Assembly: GCF_030294945.1 (NCBI RefSeq)
Contig: NZ_AP018448.1
Coordinates: 1,054,001 to 1,118,000 of the forward strand
Direction: 5' to 3'
Origin: Streptomyces graminofaciens
GTDB taxonomy: Bacteria > Actinomycetota > Actinomycetes > Streptomycetales > Streptomycetaceae
DNA length: 64,000 nucleotides
Shown: positions 54,794 to 63,953 of the stretch, piece by piece
Numbering within the stretch: position 1 is the stretch's first letter
How the letters are laid out: each line of letters opens with the position of its first letter
Program-made: the position numbers and the translations under genes
Notes under the pieces: model-generated
Told to the model about the DNA's origin: nothing
The model's input: the letters and a program-made list of their open reading frames with translations, nothing else
The model's database searches: none

Positions 54794-55740
54794 GAGAGCA
54801 TCTGATCAGTTTTCACGCGGATTCGAGCCGAATGTCCGTTTCGATTCGCCAGGTTGGTGTGGATTCTCCGGTCAGTTCGCGGGACATTTTGTTAGCCATG
54901 GCCCAGTGGATCATCGCTCGTGATCGTTGGGGCAGGGCTTCGTAGTCCCGCGCCAGGCGGCGGTGCTGCATCAGCCAGCCGAAGGTCCGCTCGATCACCC
55001 ACCGTTTCGGCAGAGGCTCGAACCCCTTGGCCCGCGGCCGCTGCACCACCTCGACATCGATGCCCAGACCGGCGCCGTGGTTGCAGATGCTGTTCTGGTA
55101 ACCGCCGTCGGCCCAGACCTTGGACACGCTGGGATGTGCCGCGGCCAGGTCGTCGAGCAGGAGCTTGCCGCCGGTGGTGTCGTGCACGTTCGCGGCGGTG
55201 ACCAGGACGGCCAGCACCAGACCGAGCGTGTCCGTGATCAGGTGCCGCTTGCGTCCCTTGATCTTCTTGCCGGCATCGATGCCCTGGCTCGTCTTGGCGA
55301 CATTTGCCGAAGTCTTCACGCTCTGCGCGTCCACCACGGCCGCGGTCGGCTCAGCGCGGCGGCCGTGGAATCGGCGGGTCTTGCCGCGTAACAGGTCGTG
55401 AACCTGCTGGGTGGTGCCGTCGGATTCCCACTTCGCGTAGTAGTCGTAGACGGTCTTGTACGGCGGGAAGTCGTGCGGCAGGTACTCCCACGGGATGCCG
55501 GTGCGGTTGACGTAGAGGATCGCGTTGACGATCTCTCGCAGGTCGTGCACCCGGGCTGCCGTTCCGGGTCCGGTCCGTCTCGCCCGCCAGTCGTCGAAGA
55601 CCGGTTTCATCAAGGCCCAGCGGGCGTCGGACACGTCACTGCGGTACGGACGACGAACACTCACGCCTCATCCAACGACCGCCAACAGCACCAGTCACAA
55701 AACCATCCCAGAACACCAACTACCTAGATCAGATGCTCTC
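54794..55740 (-). mobile_element. IS5-family insertion sequence (IS427-like)
   Basis: 947-bp element with perfect 14-bp terminal inverted repeats GAGAGCATCTGATC (54794-54807) and GATCAGATGCTCTC (55727-55740), bounded by a 2-bp TA target repeat (54792-54793, 55741-55742). One transposase gene fills it. IS5-family members of the IS427 group make TA duplications. The element sits inside the TTA repeat of the mini-element and at the stop codon of the MarR gene. Confidence 0.85.
54813..55664 (-). CDS. IS5-family transposase
   Basis: 283-residue DDE transposase. N-terminal YRSDVSDARWALMKPVFDDW; first catalytic Asp in AAVVDAQSVKTSANV, second in VWADGGYQN, Glu in WVIERTFGWLMQHRRLARD. Length, order and intact frame suggest it is active. 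It ends 19 bp from the left end of the element and starts 76 bp from the right. Confidence 0.93.
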   Translation of the reverse strand: MSVRRPYRSDVSDARWALMKPVFDDWRARRTGPGTAARVHDLREIVNAILYVNRTGIPWEYLPHDFPPYKTVYDYYAKWESDGTTQQVHDLLRGKTRRFHGRRAEPTAAVVDAQSVKTSANVAKTSQGIDAGKKIKGRKRHLITDTLGLVLAVLVTAANVHDTTGGKLLLDDLAAAHPSVSKVWADGGYQNSICNHGAGLGIDVEVVQRPRAKGFEPLPKRWVIERTFGWLMQHRRLARDYEALPQRSRAMIHWAMANKMSRELTGESTPTWRIETDIRLESA

Positions 55741-56234
55741 TAAGCCCGTTTCCCACCGTTCTGCTCCCGGACGGTGTCGAACAGGGAGGTCAGAGCGGGA
55801 CTTCCCGCGAGACTGTCCAGCAGGACGTGAAGCGACTGTCGTTCCGTGGTGCCCAGGTCTGCGAGGATTTCGCCGTCGAGATCGACGAGTGTGCGGTTGA
55901 GGCGGGCCAGGACCTTGCGCCCTTCGGCGGTGATGTCCACGGCGTAGCGGCGACGATCCTGCGGATCTCGTGTCCGCTCCGCGTATCCGGCGCGCTCCAG
56001 GTCGTCGAGACTCGTCACCATCGTCGCGGGGTCGATGCGCAGGAACGAGCCAAGTGCCAGTTGCGGCATGGCACCGTTGTCCGCCAAAGCCTGCAGGACG
56101 CTGTAATGCCGCACTCGCAGGCCGGTCCCGCCGATGCCGTCCTCGGCGATCCTGAACGCCACCTGCCCGAGTTTGACCAGCAGGCAGATGGTGTGTTCGG
56201 CCACTGTCCCCGGTACCAGCGGAGCCTCGGACAT
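55740..56234 (-). CDS. MarR family transcriptional regulator
   Basis: 164 residues. Winged helix: RVRHYSVLQALADNGAMPQL, ALGSFLRIDPATMVTSLDDL, ERAGYAERTRDPQDRRRYAV. The C-terminal tail ...DTVREQNGGKRA ends at a TAG made of the IS target TA and the first IS base, so the original stop (TAA) has been replaced without harm. Upstream, CGTACG occurs at 56258 and 56279, 21 bp apart. Its target may be the acyl-CoA dehydrogenase gene that follows. Confidence 0.9.
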   Translation of the reverse strand: MSEAPLVPGTVAEHTICLLVKLGQVAFRIAEDGIGGTGLRVRHYSVLQALADNGAMPQLALGSFLRIDPATMVTSLDDLERAGYAERTRDPQDRRRYAVDITAEGRKVLARLNRTLVDLDGEILADLGTTERQSLHVLLDSLAGSPALTSLFDTVREQNGGKRA

Positions 56235-56257
56235 CGTTTATCCCGCCCATGGTTAGT

Positions 56258-56284
56258 CGTACGTATGGTCCTGTCCATCGTACG
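56258..56284. promoter_or_regulatory. Two CGTACG boxes, MarR-type operator
   Basis: CGTACG at 56258-56263 and 56279-56284, exactly two helix turns apart, within a larger near-dyad (GTACGTATGG, tcctgt, CCATCGTACG). It lies 24 bp before the MarR start, so autoregulation is likely. Confidence 0.5.
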
Positions 56285-56357
56285 AGAAGGCCCGAGGCGC
56301 CAGGACCGCTGCAGGCCGGCGGGATCCGCCGGCTTACGGCCGGTGCGTCCTGGGTGG

Positions 56358-57584
56358 TCAGCCGACGATGGCCCGACCGAAGATCTGCCGGGCTATGACC
56401 CACTTCTGGATCTCGTTGGTGCCCTCATAGATCTCGCCGATCTTGCTGTCCCGGTAGATCGCCTCGACGGGGCCGGGGCTGCCGTCGGCACCCAGTTCGC
56501 GCGCGAAGCCGAGGCCTCCGAAGGCCTGGACGGCGTCGCGCGCCATGTCCACCGACAGCTTGGTGGCGTAGTACTTCGCCATCGCGGCCTCGGGCTCGGG
56601 GGACGGGGTGCCCGCGTCCAGACGCAGGGCGGCCTTGGTGTAGAGGGTGCGGGCGTTCTCGATCTCGGTGGCCCGTTCGGCGAGCAGGAACTGCCAGTGC
56701 TGGTTGGCGGCCACCGGCTTGCCGAAGGCGTGTCGCGTCGACAGGTGGGCCACGGTGTGGTCGAAGGCGGCCTGCGCCATGCCGACCCCGGCAGCCGCGA
56801 TGCCGATCCGGCCGTACGTCAGAGTGGACAGCGCATGGCGCAGTCCGTGTCCCTCGGCGCCACCGAGGAGGTCGTCGTCGGTCAGGTGCACATCCGTGAA
56901 GCGGATGTCCGCGGTGAGCTGGCCGCGGTTGCCCATCTTGCGGTCGGGAAGGCCGACTTCCACTCCGGGAAGTGCCGTGTCGACGATGAACATGCTCAGC
57001 CGGGTGCCGGTGCGGGCGAGAACCACCACGAACCCGGCGACGGGCGAGTTGGAGATCCACCGCTTGTGGCCGTTCAGCACCCAGCCGGCCTCGGTGCGTA
57101 TCGCCTCGGTCTGAACCGCCTGCGGGGACAGGTCACTTGAGGCGTCCGGCTCGGTGGTGGCGAACGCGCCGACCACTGAGCCCTCCGCGACCTTTCGCAG
57201 CCATCGCTGCTGCTGCTCCTCGGTGCCCTGCCGCAGGGCGTTGCCCGCCAGGATGCAGTGCACATCGAAGACGGCCGCGACGCTGCTGGAGTAGTAGGCC
57301 AGTTCCTCGATGGCCGCGGCGGTGGCGGTCGCCGGGTGGGTCAGACCGTCGCCGCCGACCTCGCCGGGGAAGGGGATCCGGAAGACCCCCGCCGACGCAA
57401 GCCCGTCAAACACCTGCCGGGGGAAGCCGTCCGTGCGCTCGTCACCCCCCGCGATCGCCACGGCGTGCGGAGCCACTTCGTGCTCTGCGATCCGGCGCAC
57501 GGCAGCGCGAACGGACTGTGTCTCTTTGGGGGCGAGGAGCTCGTGGTAGAGCCGGTCGATCTGGCGTGTGGGAGTGGAAGTCAT
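56358..57584 (-). CDS. Acyl-CoA dehydrogenase
   Basis: 408 residues of the acyl-CoA dehydrogenase family. FAD site FATTEPDASSDLSPQAV and NGHKRWISNSPVAGF; helical C-terminus with ARDAVQAFGGLGFARELGAD and YEGTNEIQKWVIARQIFGRA, where Glu is the catalytic base. N-terminal domain complete. It oxidises an acyl-CoA at alpha-beta and passes electrons to ETF. It diverges from the HSDL2-like SDR across a 63-bp gap with two direct repeats. Confidence 0.93.
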   Translation of the reverse strand: MTSTPTRQIDRLYHELLAPKETQSVRAAVRRIAEHEVAPHAVAIAGGDERTDGFPRQVFDGLASAGVFRIPFPGEVGGDGLTHPATATAAAIEELAYYSSSVAAVFDVHCILAGNALRQGTEEQQQRWLRKVAEGSVVGAFATTEPDASSDLSPQAVQTEAIRTEAGWVLNGHKRWISNSPVAGFVVVLARTGTRLSMFIVDTALPGVEVGLPDRKMGNRGQLTADIRFTDVHLTDDDLLGGAEGHGLRHALSTLTYGRIGIAAAGVGMAQAAFDHTVAHLSTRHAFGKPVAANQHWQFLLAERATEIENARTLYTKAALRLDAGTPSPEPEAAMAKYYATKLSVDMARDAVQAFGGLGFARELGADGSPGPVEAIYRDSKIGEIYEGTNEIQKWVIARQIFGRAIVG

Positions 57585-57594
57585 ACGGGGAAGA

Positions 57595-57620
57595 TACCAT
57601 TAGCATCACGTACCATTAGC
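57595..57620. promoter_or_regulatory. Direct repeats TACCATTAGC between divergent genes
   Basis: TACCATTAGC at 57595-57604 and 57611-57620, 16 bp apart, in the short gap between the acyl-CoA dehydrogenase and HSDL2-like genes. Probably an operator; the regulator could be the decayed TetR next to it or MarR. Confidence 0.45.
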
Positions 57621-57647
57621 TCGGCAATCTATTTTGGAGGTTCGACC

Positions 57648-58475
57648 ATGACACAGACGCTGGCCGACAAGACCATCCTGATGTCGGGAGGCAGCCGCGG
57701 CATCGGACTCGCCATCGCTCTGCGCGCGGCCCGCGACGGTGCGAACGTGGTGATGCTCGCCAAGACCGCCGTGCCGCATCCGAAGCTCGAAGGCACGGTC
57801 CACACCGCCGTTGACGAGATTGAGCGCGCGGGCGGCAAGGGGCTGGCCGTCGTCGGTGACGTCCGCGACGAGGACGATGTGCGCAGCGCCGTCGACGCGG
57901 CGGTCAGCGCCTTCGGTGGCATCGACATCGTGGTGAACAACGCCAGCGCGATCGACCTGTCGTCGTCGGATCAGCTGGAGATGAAGCGGTACGACCTGAT
58001 GCAGGACATCAACACGCGTGGCACGTTCCTGCTGAGCAAGGCCGCTATCCCGCACCTGCGCAAGGCGGGCAACCCGCACATCCTCACGCTCTCCCCGCCG
58101 TTGAACCTCGCGCCGCACTGGGTGGGGAAGCATCTCGGTTACACGCTGTCGAAGTACGGCATGAGTCTGTGCACCATCGGGCTCGCCGAGGAGCTCGCCG
58201 CCGACGGCATCGCCGCCAACTCGTTGTGGCCGCGGACCCTGATCGACACGGCCGCCGTGCGCAACGTGGTCGGCGGCGCCGGACAAGCCCGTAGTCCGCG
58301 GATCATGGCTGACGCCGCGTACGCCATCCTCACGCGTGACGCGCGGAAGTGCACCGCCAACCTGTTCATCGACGACGAGGTCCTGTCGGACGAGGGCGTC
58401 ACCGACCTGTCCGTCTACAGCCCTGCCGACTTCGAAGGTGATCTCGCGCTCGACATATTCGTCGATCCGGCCTGA
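57648..58475 (+). CDS. HSDL2-like short-chain dehydrogenase
   Basis: 275 residues, similar to the dehydrogenase half of HSDL2: KTILMSGGSRGIGLAIALRA, KTAVPHPKLEGTVHTAVDEI, VVNNASAIDLSSSDQLEMKR, catalytic Tyr/Lys in GYTLSKYGMSLCTIGL, and NSLWPRTLIDTAAV. The sterol-carrier half is absent. GGAGG precedes ATG 57648. It diverges from acyl-CoA dehydrogenase and probably acts on the same acyl-CoA or sterol chain. Confidence 0.92.
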   Translation: MTQTLADKTILMSGGSRGIGLAIALRAARDGANVVMLAKTAVPHPKLEGTVHTAVDEIERAGGKGLAVVGDVRDEDDVRSAVDAAVSAFGGIDIVVNNASAIDLSSSDQLEMKRYDLMQDINTRGTFLLSKAAIPHLRKAGNPHILTLSPPLNLAPHWVGKHLGYTLSKYGMSLCTIGLAEELAADGIAANSLWPRTLIDTAAVRNVVGGAGQARSPRIMADAAYAILTRDARKCTANLFIDDEVLSDEGVTDLSVYSPADFEGDLALDIFVDPA

Positions 58476-58486
58476 TCCCACACTGC

Positions 58487-58850
58487 TCAGTCGATGAACG
58501 CGAGGGCGTTCTTGATGCCCTTCTCGATGCCCTTCTCGAGGACCTCATCGGCGAGCTTCGAGTCGAAGGCGGCGCGGGACAGCTGCAGCGACCCAAGCCT
58601 TCGCAGCGGCCGATCCAGTCGAGCAGGGCGGCGGAGGGACATCCGACGCCGCGCTGGTCCCGGTGCTCGGGCGACAGATAGCCGCGAACGAGATCCTCGA
58701 GTCCCGGGCGGCCGGGCCGCCGGGCCGCCGGGCCGCCGGGCCGCCGGGCCGCAGAGTGCCGTACCGCGCCGTCTGCGTGCGTAGCTCCTCCGCGACGACG
58801 TTGGCGACGAGGTCGTCCCTTGATGCCACAGGATCCTCTGACGCCACAGG
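58487..58850 (-). pseudogene. TetR family regulator, decayed with GC repeat expansion
   Basis: Pieces in three frames: ASRDDLVANVVAEELRTQ (after the helix-turn-helix), DLVRGYLSPEHRDQRGVGCP and SAALLDWIGRCEG (typical TetR C-terminal core), and SRAAFDSKLADEVLEKGIEK to the stop at 58487. The DNA-binding end is lost, and the 9-bp GC repeat at 58708-58752 interrupts it. Confidence 0.65.
58708..58752. repeat. Tandem 9-bp GC repeat
   Basis: GGGCCGCCG repeated about 4.5 times inside the decayed TetR gene. It is a slippage-type microsatellite, not seen elsewhere in the window. Confidence 0.85.
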
Positions 58851-58968
58851 ATCCTCCGTTCATTCCGCAGGGCCATTGCCTTGCACGTCATCCCGAGCCT
58901 ATGGTCTGTCGAATGTAATGTTATGACTCAGATTTGATGGCACGTCAGAGTCAGAGATGAGGCATGCC

Positions 58969-60435
58969 GTGAGTGACGTCCCCTTCCAGCCCGCAGTGGA
59001 GCAGGCACGCGCGCTGGCCGCGGGTGAGATCTCGAGCCGGGAACTCGTCGAGCTCTATCTTGAGCGGATCGCCACCCATAACACCGCGTTGAACGCGGTG
59101 GTGACCCTCGACCCCGAGCGGGCCCGTCGCGAGGCCGGGGAAGCGGACGCCGCGCGGGCGGCCGGGCGAGACCTCGGTCCTCTGCACGGTGTGCCGATCA
59201 CGGTCAAAGACAGCTTCGAGACAGCCGGGATGCGCACCGTCTGCGGGCGAACAGACCTCAAGGACTACGTGCCCGACCAGGACGCCGAGGCGGTCAAGCG
59301 GCTGCGTTCGGCCGGTGCCGTGATCATGGGGAAGAGCAACATGCCTCCGGGCAACCAGGACGTCCAGGCCGACAACCCGGTGTTCGGTCCTTCATCGAAC
59401 CCGTGGGACACGACCCGTACCTCGGGCGGATCCGCCGGGGGCGGCGCCGTCGCCACCGCCGCGGGCCTCACGACGTTCGACTTCGGCTCGGAAATCGGCG
59501 GATCGACCAGGATCCCGTCCCACTTCAACGGCCTGTACGGGCACAAGTCGACGTGGCGGTCGATACCCCTCATCGGGCATGTGCCCTACGGCCCGGGCCC
59601 GGGACGATGGACCGAGGCCGACATGGGCTGCGGCGGCGCGCAGGTCCGCGACGCCCGTGACCTCGTCCCGATCCTGCGGGCAACGGTCGGGCCCGCCGAC
59701 TACGACGGCGGTTTCAGCTACACACTCGCACCGCCGCGCGCGACCAAGCTCGCCGACTTCCGGGTCGCCGTCTGGGGTGAGGATCCCGCGTGTCCGGTCG
59801 ACAGCGACGTCGCGGCAGCCGTGGACGATGCAGTCACTGCGCTGCGGGCGGCCGGCGCGAAGATCACGGTCCAGCCCGCCAGCCTCCCTGTCGACATCGC
59901 GACGAATCACGGGAAGGCCTTCCAGCCCCTGCTCTTCGGCGCGGGCGACCGCACCGGCCTCGCTCCTGCCTCCAGCGCCGCAGTGCTGGCCCGGTTCGTC
60001 CAGCACCCGCGGGGTGACGCCGGTCCCGCCCTGCTCGGAACCTTCCAGTCCCACTATCACTGGCTGCAGGCCCACATGGTGCGCAATGAAATCCGGCAGC
60101 GATGGTTCGAGTTCTTCCAGGACTTCGACATCGTGCTCATGCCGGTCACCCCGACGGCCGCCCCCGCCCACCACAACAAGCTGATCGACTGGTTCGGGCG
60201 GCCATTCGAAGTCGAAGGTGTGCGACGCCCTTACTGGGACCAGGTCAAGTGGAGCGCCGTCGCCAACGTCTCCGGGGGGCCGGCGACGACCATCCCGGTG
60301 CGCCGAGGCAGGAGCGGACTGCCCATCGGTCTGCAGGCCATGGGCCCGAGCGGGGGCGATCTCACCACCATCGAGTTCGCCGCCCTGCTGGGCCGGGAAG
60401 TGGACGGCTTCGTGCCGCCTCCGGCCTTCGTCTAG
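58969..60435 (+). CDS. Amidase (amidase signature family)
   Basis: About 488 residues. The catalytic Lys is in VPITVKDSFETAG, the cis-Ser in RTSGGSAGGGAVATAAGL, and the nucleophile Ser in FGSEIGGSTRIPSHFNGL, a complete Ser-cisSer-Lys triad. It resembles bacterial acylamidase and allophanate-type hydrolases and would hydrolyse an amide to acid plus ammonia or amine. GTG at 58969 is preferred (TGAGG upstream); an in-frame ATG at 58957 is possible. It is followed by a broken ligase that may have used its product. Confidence 0.9.
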   Translation: MSDVPFQPAVEQARALAAGEISSRELVELYLERIATHNTALNAVVTLDPERARREAGEADAARAAGRDLGPLHGVPITVKDSFETAGMRTVCGRTDLKDYVPDQDAEAVKRLRSAGAVIMGKSNMPPGNQDVQADNPVFGPSSNPWDTTRTSGGSAGGGAVATAAGLTTFDFGSEIGGSTRIPSHFNGLYGHKSTWRSIPLIGHVPYGPGPGRWTEADMGCGGAQVRDARDLVPILRATVGPADYDGGFSYTLAPPRATKLADFRVAVWGEDPACPVDSDVAAAVDDAVTALRAAGAKITVQPASLPVDIATNHGKAFQPLLFGAGDRTGLAPASSAAVLARFVQHPRGDAGPALLGTFQSHYHWLQAHMVRNEIRQRWFEFFQDFDIVLMPVTPTAAPAHHNKLIDWFGRPFEVEGVRRPYWDQVKWSAVANVSGGPATTIPVRRGRSGLPIGLQAMGPSGGDLTTIEFAALLGREVDGFVPPPAFV

Positions 60436-60486
60436 ACCCCCACCACTGGACCCTGACCACCCGCCCGAAAACCCCGAAGAACGACG

Positions 60487-61128
60487 ATGCACAGCTTGAG
60501 CCGCAACGCGTCACGACTCCTGACGGATTCCGCGTCCCGCTACCCGGAACGCACCGCGATCGTCTTCGGCGACGACCGCATCACCTACGAGGCCCTCGAC
60601 GCCGCGGCCAACCGGCTCGCGAACCCTGCTCGTCTCGCGCGGGATCCAGCTTGGTGACAAGGTCGCGCTGTCCTGCCCCAACCTGCCCCACTTCTCCAGC
60701 ATCTACTTCGGCATCCTCAAGGCCGGGGCCGCGGTCGTGTCGCTGAACATGCTGTTGAAGGGCCGCGAGGTCGCCTACCACCTCACCGACTCCGACGCGA
60801 AGGGCGTACTTCGCCTTCGAGGGCACCCCGGAGCTGCCGATCGGGAAGGCCGCCTGGGAGGGATTCCGGGAGAGCGCGGGCTGCACCGAGTTCTTCCTGA
60901 TAGAGAGCGGCGGCGCGCCATGGTCGGGGGACGAGACGCCGGAGTCCAACACCTCGGTCGTAGCCGAGCAGCCCGTGACGTTCCGGACGGTCGAACGCGA
61001 CGAAGACGACACAGCGGCGGTCCCCTACACGTCCGGCACCACCGGCCACCCCAAGGGCGCGGAGCTGCGTCACCGCAACGTGTATGACAACGCGCTCGCC
61101 GGCATCGACCTGTTCGTTTCGAGGGGGC
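60487..61128 (+). pseudogene. FadD-type acyl-CoA ligase, truncated and frameshifted
   Basis: N-terminal 220 residues of a long-chain acyl-CoA ligase: RLLTDSASRYPERTAIVFGD and TYEALDAAANRLA, then a frame change near 60625 and RGIQLGDKVALSCPNLPHFS, GILKAGAAVVSLNMLLKGRE, another near 60810 and VPYTSGTTGHPKGAELRHRN. After NALAGIDLF it ends where the convergent dihydrolipoyl dehydrogenase begins. It is dead, and the C-terminal ligase domain is missing. Confidence 0.85.
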
Positions 61129-61137
61129 AACGCCCTG

Positions 61138-62550
61138 CTACATGTTGATCATGTGGCCCGCGAGGCCGTGGACGGCTTCCTTGACCGCCTCGCCGAGGGT
61201 GGGGTGGGCGTGGACGTTGCGGGCGACCTCATGGACGGTGAGGTCCCACTGCTGGGCCAGCGTCAGTTCGGGGAGCAGCTCGGTGACGTCCGGGCCGATG
61301 AGGTGAGCGCCTATGAGCTCGCCGTACTTGGCGTCACTGATGAGCTTCACGAAGCCGGTCGCATCACCCAGGCCATGAGCCTTGGCGTTCGCGGTGAACG
61401 GGAACTGGGCCACCTGGACGTCGAAACCCTGCTCCCTCGCCTGTTCCTCGGTGTAGCCGAAGCTGGCGATCTGCGGCTGGCAGAAGGTGGTGCGCGGGAT
61501 CATGACGTAGTCCAGCTCCATGGTCTCCGCGCCTGAGAGCGTCTCAGCGGCGACCACTCCCATCGCCTCAGCGGCGTGCGCGAGCATGAGCTTCGCGGTG
61601 ACGTCACCGATGGCGTAGATGTGCGGAACGGACGTACGGCAGCGCTCGTCCACATCGATGGCGCCGCGCTCCGTGACCTTGACGCCGGTGTTCTCCAGGC
61701 CGTACCCGGTCACGTTCGGGGCGAAGCCGATCGCTTGGAGGACCTTGTCCGCCTCCAGGACCTGGCGGGCACCGTCCTTTCCGGTGACCGTGACGCGGAC
61801 CTGCTGCCCGGAATCATCGATCGACTCGACACGGGTCGAGGTGAGTACGTCGATGCCCAACTTTCGGTACTGCTTGGCGAGTACGGCGGAAACCTCGGCG
61901 TCCTCGAGGGGAGCGACTCGGTCCAGGAACTCCACGATCGTGACCTGCACACCGTAGTTGTGCAGGACGTACGCGAACTCGATGCCGATGGCGCCGGCAC
62001 CCGCGATGACGATCGACTGCGGGAGGTCCTCCGCGAGAATCTGCTCCTCGTACGTCACCACGCGCGCGCTGCGCTTGGTGCCGGGGAGCAGCTTCGGGGT
62101 GGCGCCCGTGGCGATGATGCAATGGTCGAAGCCTATGGTGCGGGAGTTGCCGTCGTGGTCGGCGACCAGAAGCGTGTGCGGGTCGAGGAACGTACCGCGG
62201 CCAGCGACTTCCGTGATCTTGTTCTTCTTCATCAGGTAGTGGACGCCCTTGACCCGGCCGTCCGCGACCTTCCGACTACGGCGGAATGCCTCCCCGTAGT
62301 CGAAGGAGACCTCACCGTCGACCTTGATGCCGAAGGTCTTCGCCTCGCGCGTGAAGATGTGCGCCAGTTCGGCATTGCGCAGCAGGGCCTTGGTGGGGAT
62401 GCAGCCCACGTTCAGGCAGACGCCGCCCCAGTACCTCTCCTCGACGACCGCTACGCGCTTGCCCAGTTGGGCGGCCCTGATGGCGGCCACGTACCCACCT
62501 GGGCCCGCGCCGAGTACGACGACGTCGAAGTGCTCATCCTGCTCGTCCAT
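61138..62550 (-). CDS. lpdA: Dihydrolipoyl dehydrogenase
   Basis: 470 residues, complete. FAD motif [20 protein letters not shown], redox disulfide [21 protein letters not shown] site [20 protein letters not shown], and active-site His in [16 protein letters not shown]. It reoxidises dihydrolipoyl groups of 2-oxoacid dehydrogenases or the glycine system. ATG at 62550 has GGAAAGGAGAGG upstream. No other complex subunit is nearby, so it is an isolated copy. Its 3' end abuts the FadD remnant. Confidence 0.95.
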   Translation of the reverse strand: MDEQDEHFDVVVLGAGPGGYVAAIRAAQLGKRVAVVEERYWGGVCLNVGCIPTKALLRNAELAHIFTREAKTFGIKVDGEVSFDYGEAFRRSRKVADGRVKGVHYLMKKNKITEVAGRGTFLDPHTLLVADHDGNSRTIGFDHCIIATGATPKLLPGTKRSARVVTYEEQILAEDLPQSIVIAGAGAIGIEFAYVLHNYGVQVTIVEFLDRVAPLEDAEVSAVLAKQYRKLGIDVLTSTRVESIDDSGQQVRVTVTGKDGARQVLEADKVLQAIGFAPNVTGYGLENTGVKVTERGAIDVDERCRTSVPHIYAIGDVTAKLMLAHAAEAMGVVAAETLSGAETMELDYVMIPRTTFCQPQIASFGYTEEQAREQGFDVQVAQFPFTANAKAHGLGDATGFVKLISDAKYGELIGAHLIGPDVTELLPELTLAQQWDLTVHEVARNVHAHPTLGEAVKEAVHGLAGHMINM

Positions 62551-62681
62551 GGACCTCTCCTTTCCACTGGGACGGTCGACTCCACGTCAGTGGCCGACTC
62601 GCTCCCGATCGCACAACCTGTTCATCAAATCAGTCGCTGTGGTTCAACGCCCCGGTGCCGTGATCCATGCCCACGCAGCGA

Positions 62682-63857
62682 TCACCGACGGGCCAACGCC
62701 CCGTCGACTTCGTACACTCCCGCCTCGGCGGCACCGAGCCTGAGGGTGTCGAGCCCGAAGGCAGCGACCGGACCGTGCACACCGGGCTTGAGGACGGCAT
62801 CCGGCGCCGCCGCATGAACCGCGCCCCATGCCAGGAGGGAGCCCGTCATCTCGTAGGGATCAGGTCCGGTGAGGGCCGTCGTGGCCAGGGGACGACCCTG
62901 GCCGTCGCGGGCGACCGCGATCACCAGGGAACGGCCGTCGGTGTCCGGCTCACGATGTGCTCCCGGGAGCCTCCCGGACCACCGCGTCAGGGCAGCCCGC
63001 ACCTTCGCCGACCTCAGCAAGGGCGCCTGGAGCATGGCGGCGATCTGTACCGGACGCGTCCACCGCCCGAGCCAGCCCATCCCCACCTCGACGCTCTCCA
63101 ACTGAGGGAAGACCTCGGGCAGGCCGAGATGCTCCGTGCCCGGGACGGTCATGGCCGGGCGTCGCACACCGGCGTAGCGGAAGGTGAGGACACGCTTGGC
63201 GGCCCGCTCGTCGACCAGTCGGGAAGAGGCTCCAGGGCGTGGAGAGCGGTAGGCGAACCCGTCCTCGGCCGCCGCGGCGACCAGCGTCTGGCGCGTGCCA
63301 CCCGTGGTCAGGTCCCAGGAGTCGCGCAGGGTGCTCCGGTAACGCAGCTCACTCCCGCGCCCCGAACGGGTGATGAAGTAGCCGATCTCGACATGGCATG
63401 CGCGCTCGCCCGCCTGTTCCAGGGCCAGGGCGCCGGCGAGATTGCCGGGCACGTAGTCGTAGCCGAACGCGGGCACGAGAGTCGCTCCCCGGGCGGCCGC
63501 GACGGAGTCCAGCTCAAGGAGGACCCGGCGGGCGAAGGGTCCCTCCCCCGTGGAGTCGAAGTAGCGCGCTCCCGCCCGCGCGGCAGCCGTGACCGTGGCC
63601 ATGCCCAGCTGCATGAACGGCCCGACCGTGGAGACGACCACATCGCTGGGGCCCAGAAGGCGCGTGAGGTGGGCGGAAGAGGTGACGTCCACTTCCGCCA
63701 CCGGCAGTTCCGCCTCGAAGCGGTCGGCCAGGGTCAGCATCTTCGTTCGGCTTCGCCCGACCAAGGTCGGCTTCTCACCTCGTGCGAGCAGTTCCCTGAG
63801 AACTCGCCGCCCCGTGTACCCCGTCGCACCCAGCAACAAGATTCTGCGCTTTTCCAC
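62682..63857 (-). CDS. Saccharopine-dehydrogenase-like reductase (trans-enoyl reductase family)
   Basis: About 391 residues with an N-terminal Rossmann fold RRILLLGATGYTGRRVLREL, LVGRSRTKMLTLADRF, STVGPFMQLG and PAFGYDYVPGNLAG, the family of trans-acting enoyl reductases and saccharopine-dehydrogenase-like proteins. The GTG at 63857 is preferred (GGAAGG upstream, fold starts at once), because the in-frame GTG at 63920 lies against the operator. Function is uncertain. It diverges from a TetR gene. Confidence 0.85.
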   Translation of the reverse strand: MEKRRILLLGATGYTGRRVLRELLARGEKPTLVGRSRTKMLTLADRFEAELPVAEVDVTSSAHLTRLLGPSDVVVSTVGPFMQLGMATVTAAARAGARYFDSTGEGPFARRVLLELDSVAAARGATLVPAFGYDYVPGNLAGALALEQAGERACHVEIGYFITRSGRGSELRYRSTLRDSWDLTTGGTRQTLVAAAAEDGFAYRSPRPGASSRLVDERAAKRVLTFRYAGVRRPAMTVPGTEHLGLPEVFPQLESVEVGMGWLGRWTRPVQIAAMLQAPLLRSAKVRAALTRWSGRLPGAHREPDTDGRSLVIAVARDGQGRPLATTALTGPDPYEMTGSLLAWGAVHAAAPDAVLKPGVHGPVAAFGLDTLRLGAAEAGVYEVDGALARR

Positions 63858-63920
63858 GGCTACGTCTGCCTTCCGGAGGGCACTGTCACCACGAGCACTG
63901 ACCGACCACGAGTCATTCAC

Positions 63921-63933
63921 TGACCTCAGGTCA
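63921..63933. promoter_or_regulatory. Palindrome TGACC-TCA-GGTCA, operator
   Basis: Perfect 5-bp inverted repeat with a 3-bp centre between the divergent reductase and TetR genes; an AATATA box at 63937-63942 reads as TATATT on the minus strand, a possible -10. The TetR protein likely binds here. Confidence 0.6.
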
Positions 63934-63953
63934 TTGAATATACGATGGTCGAC

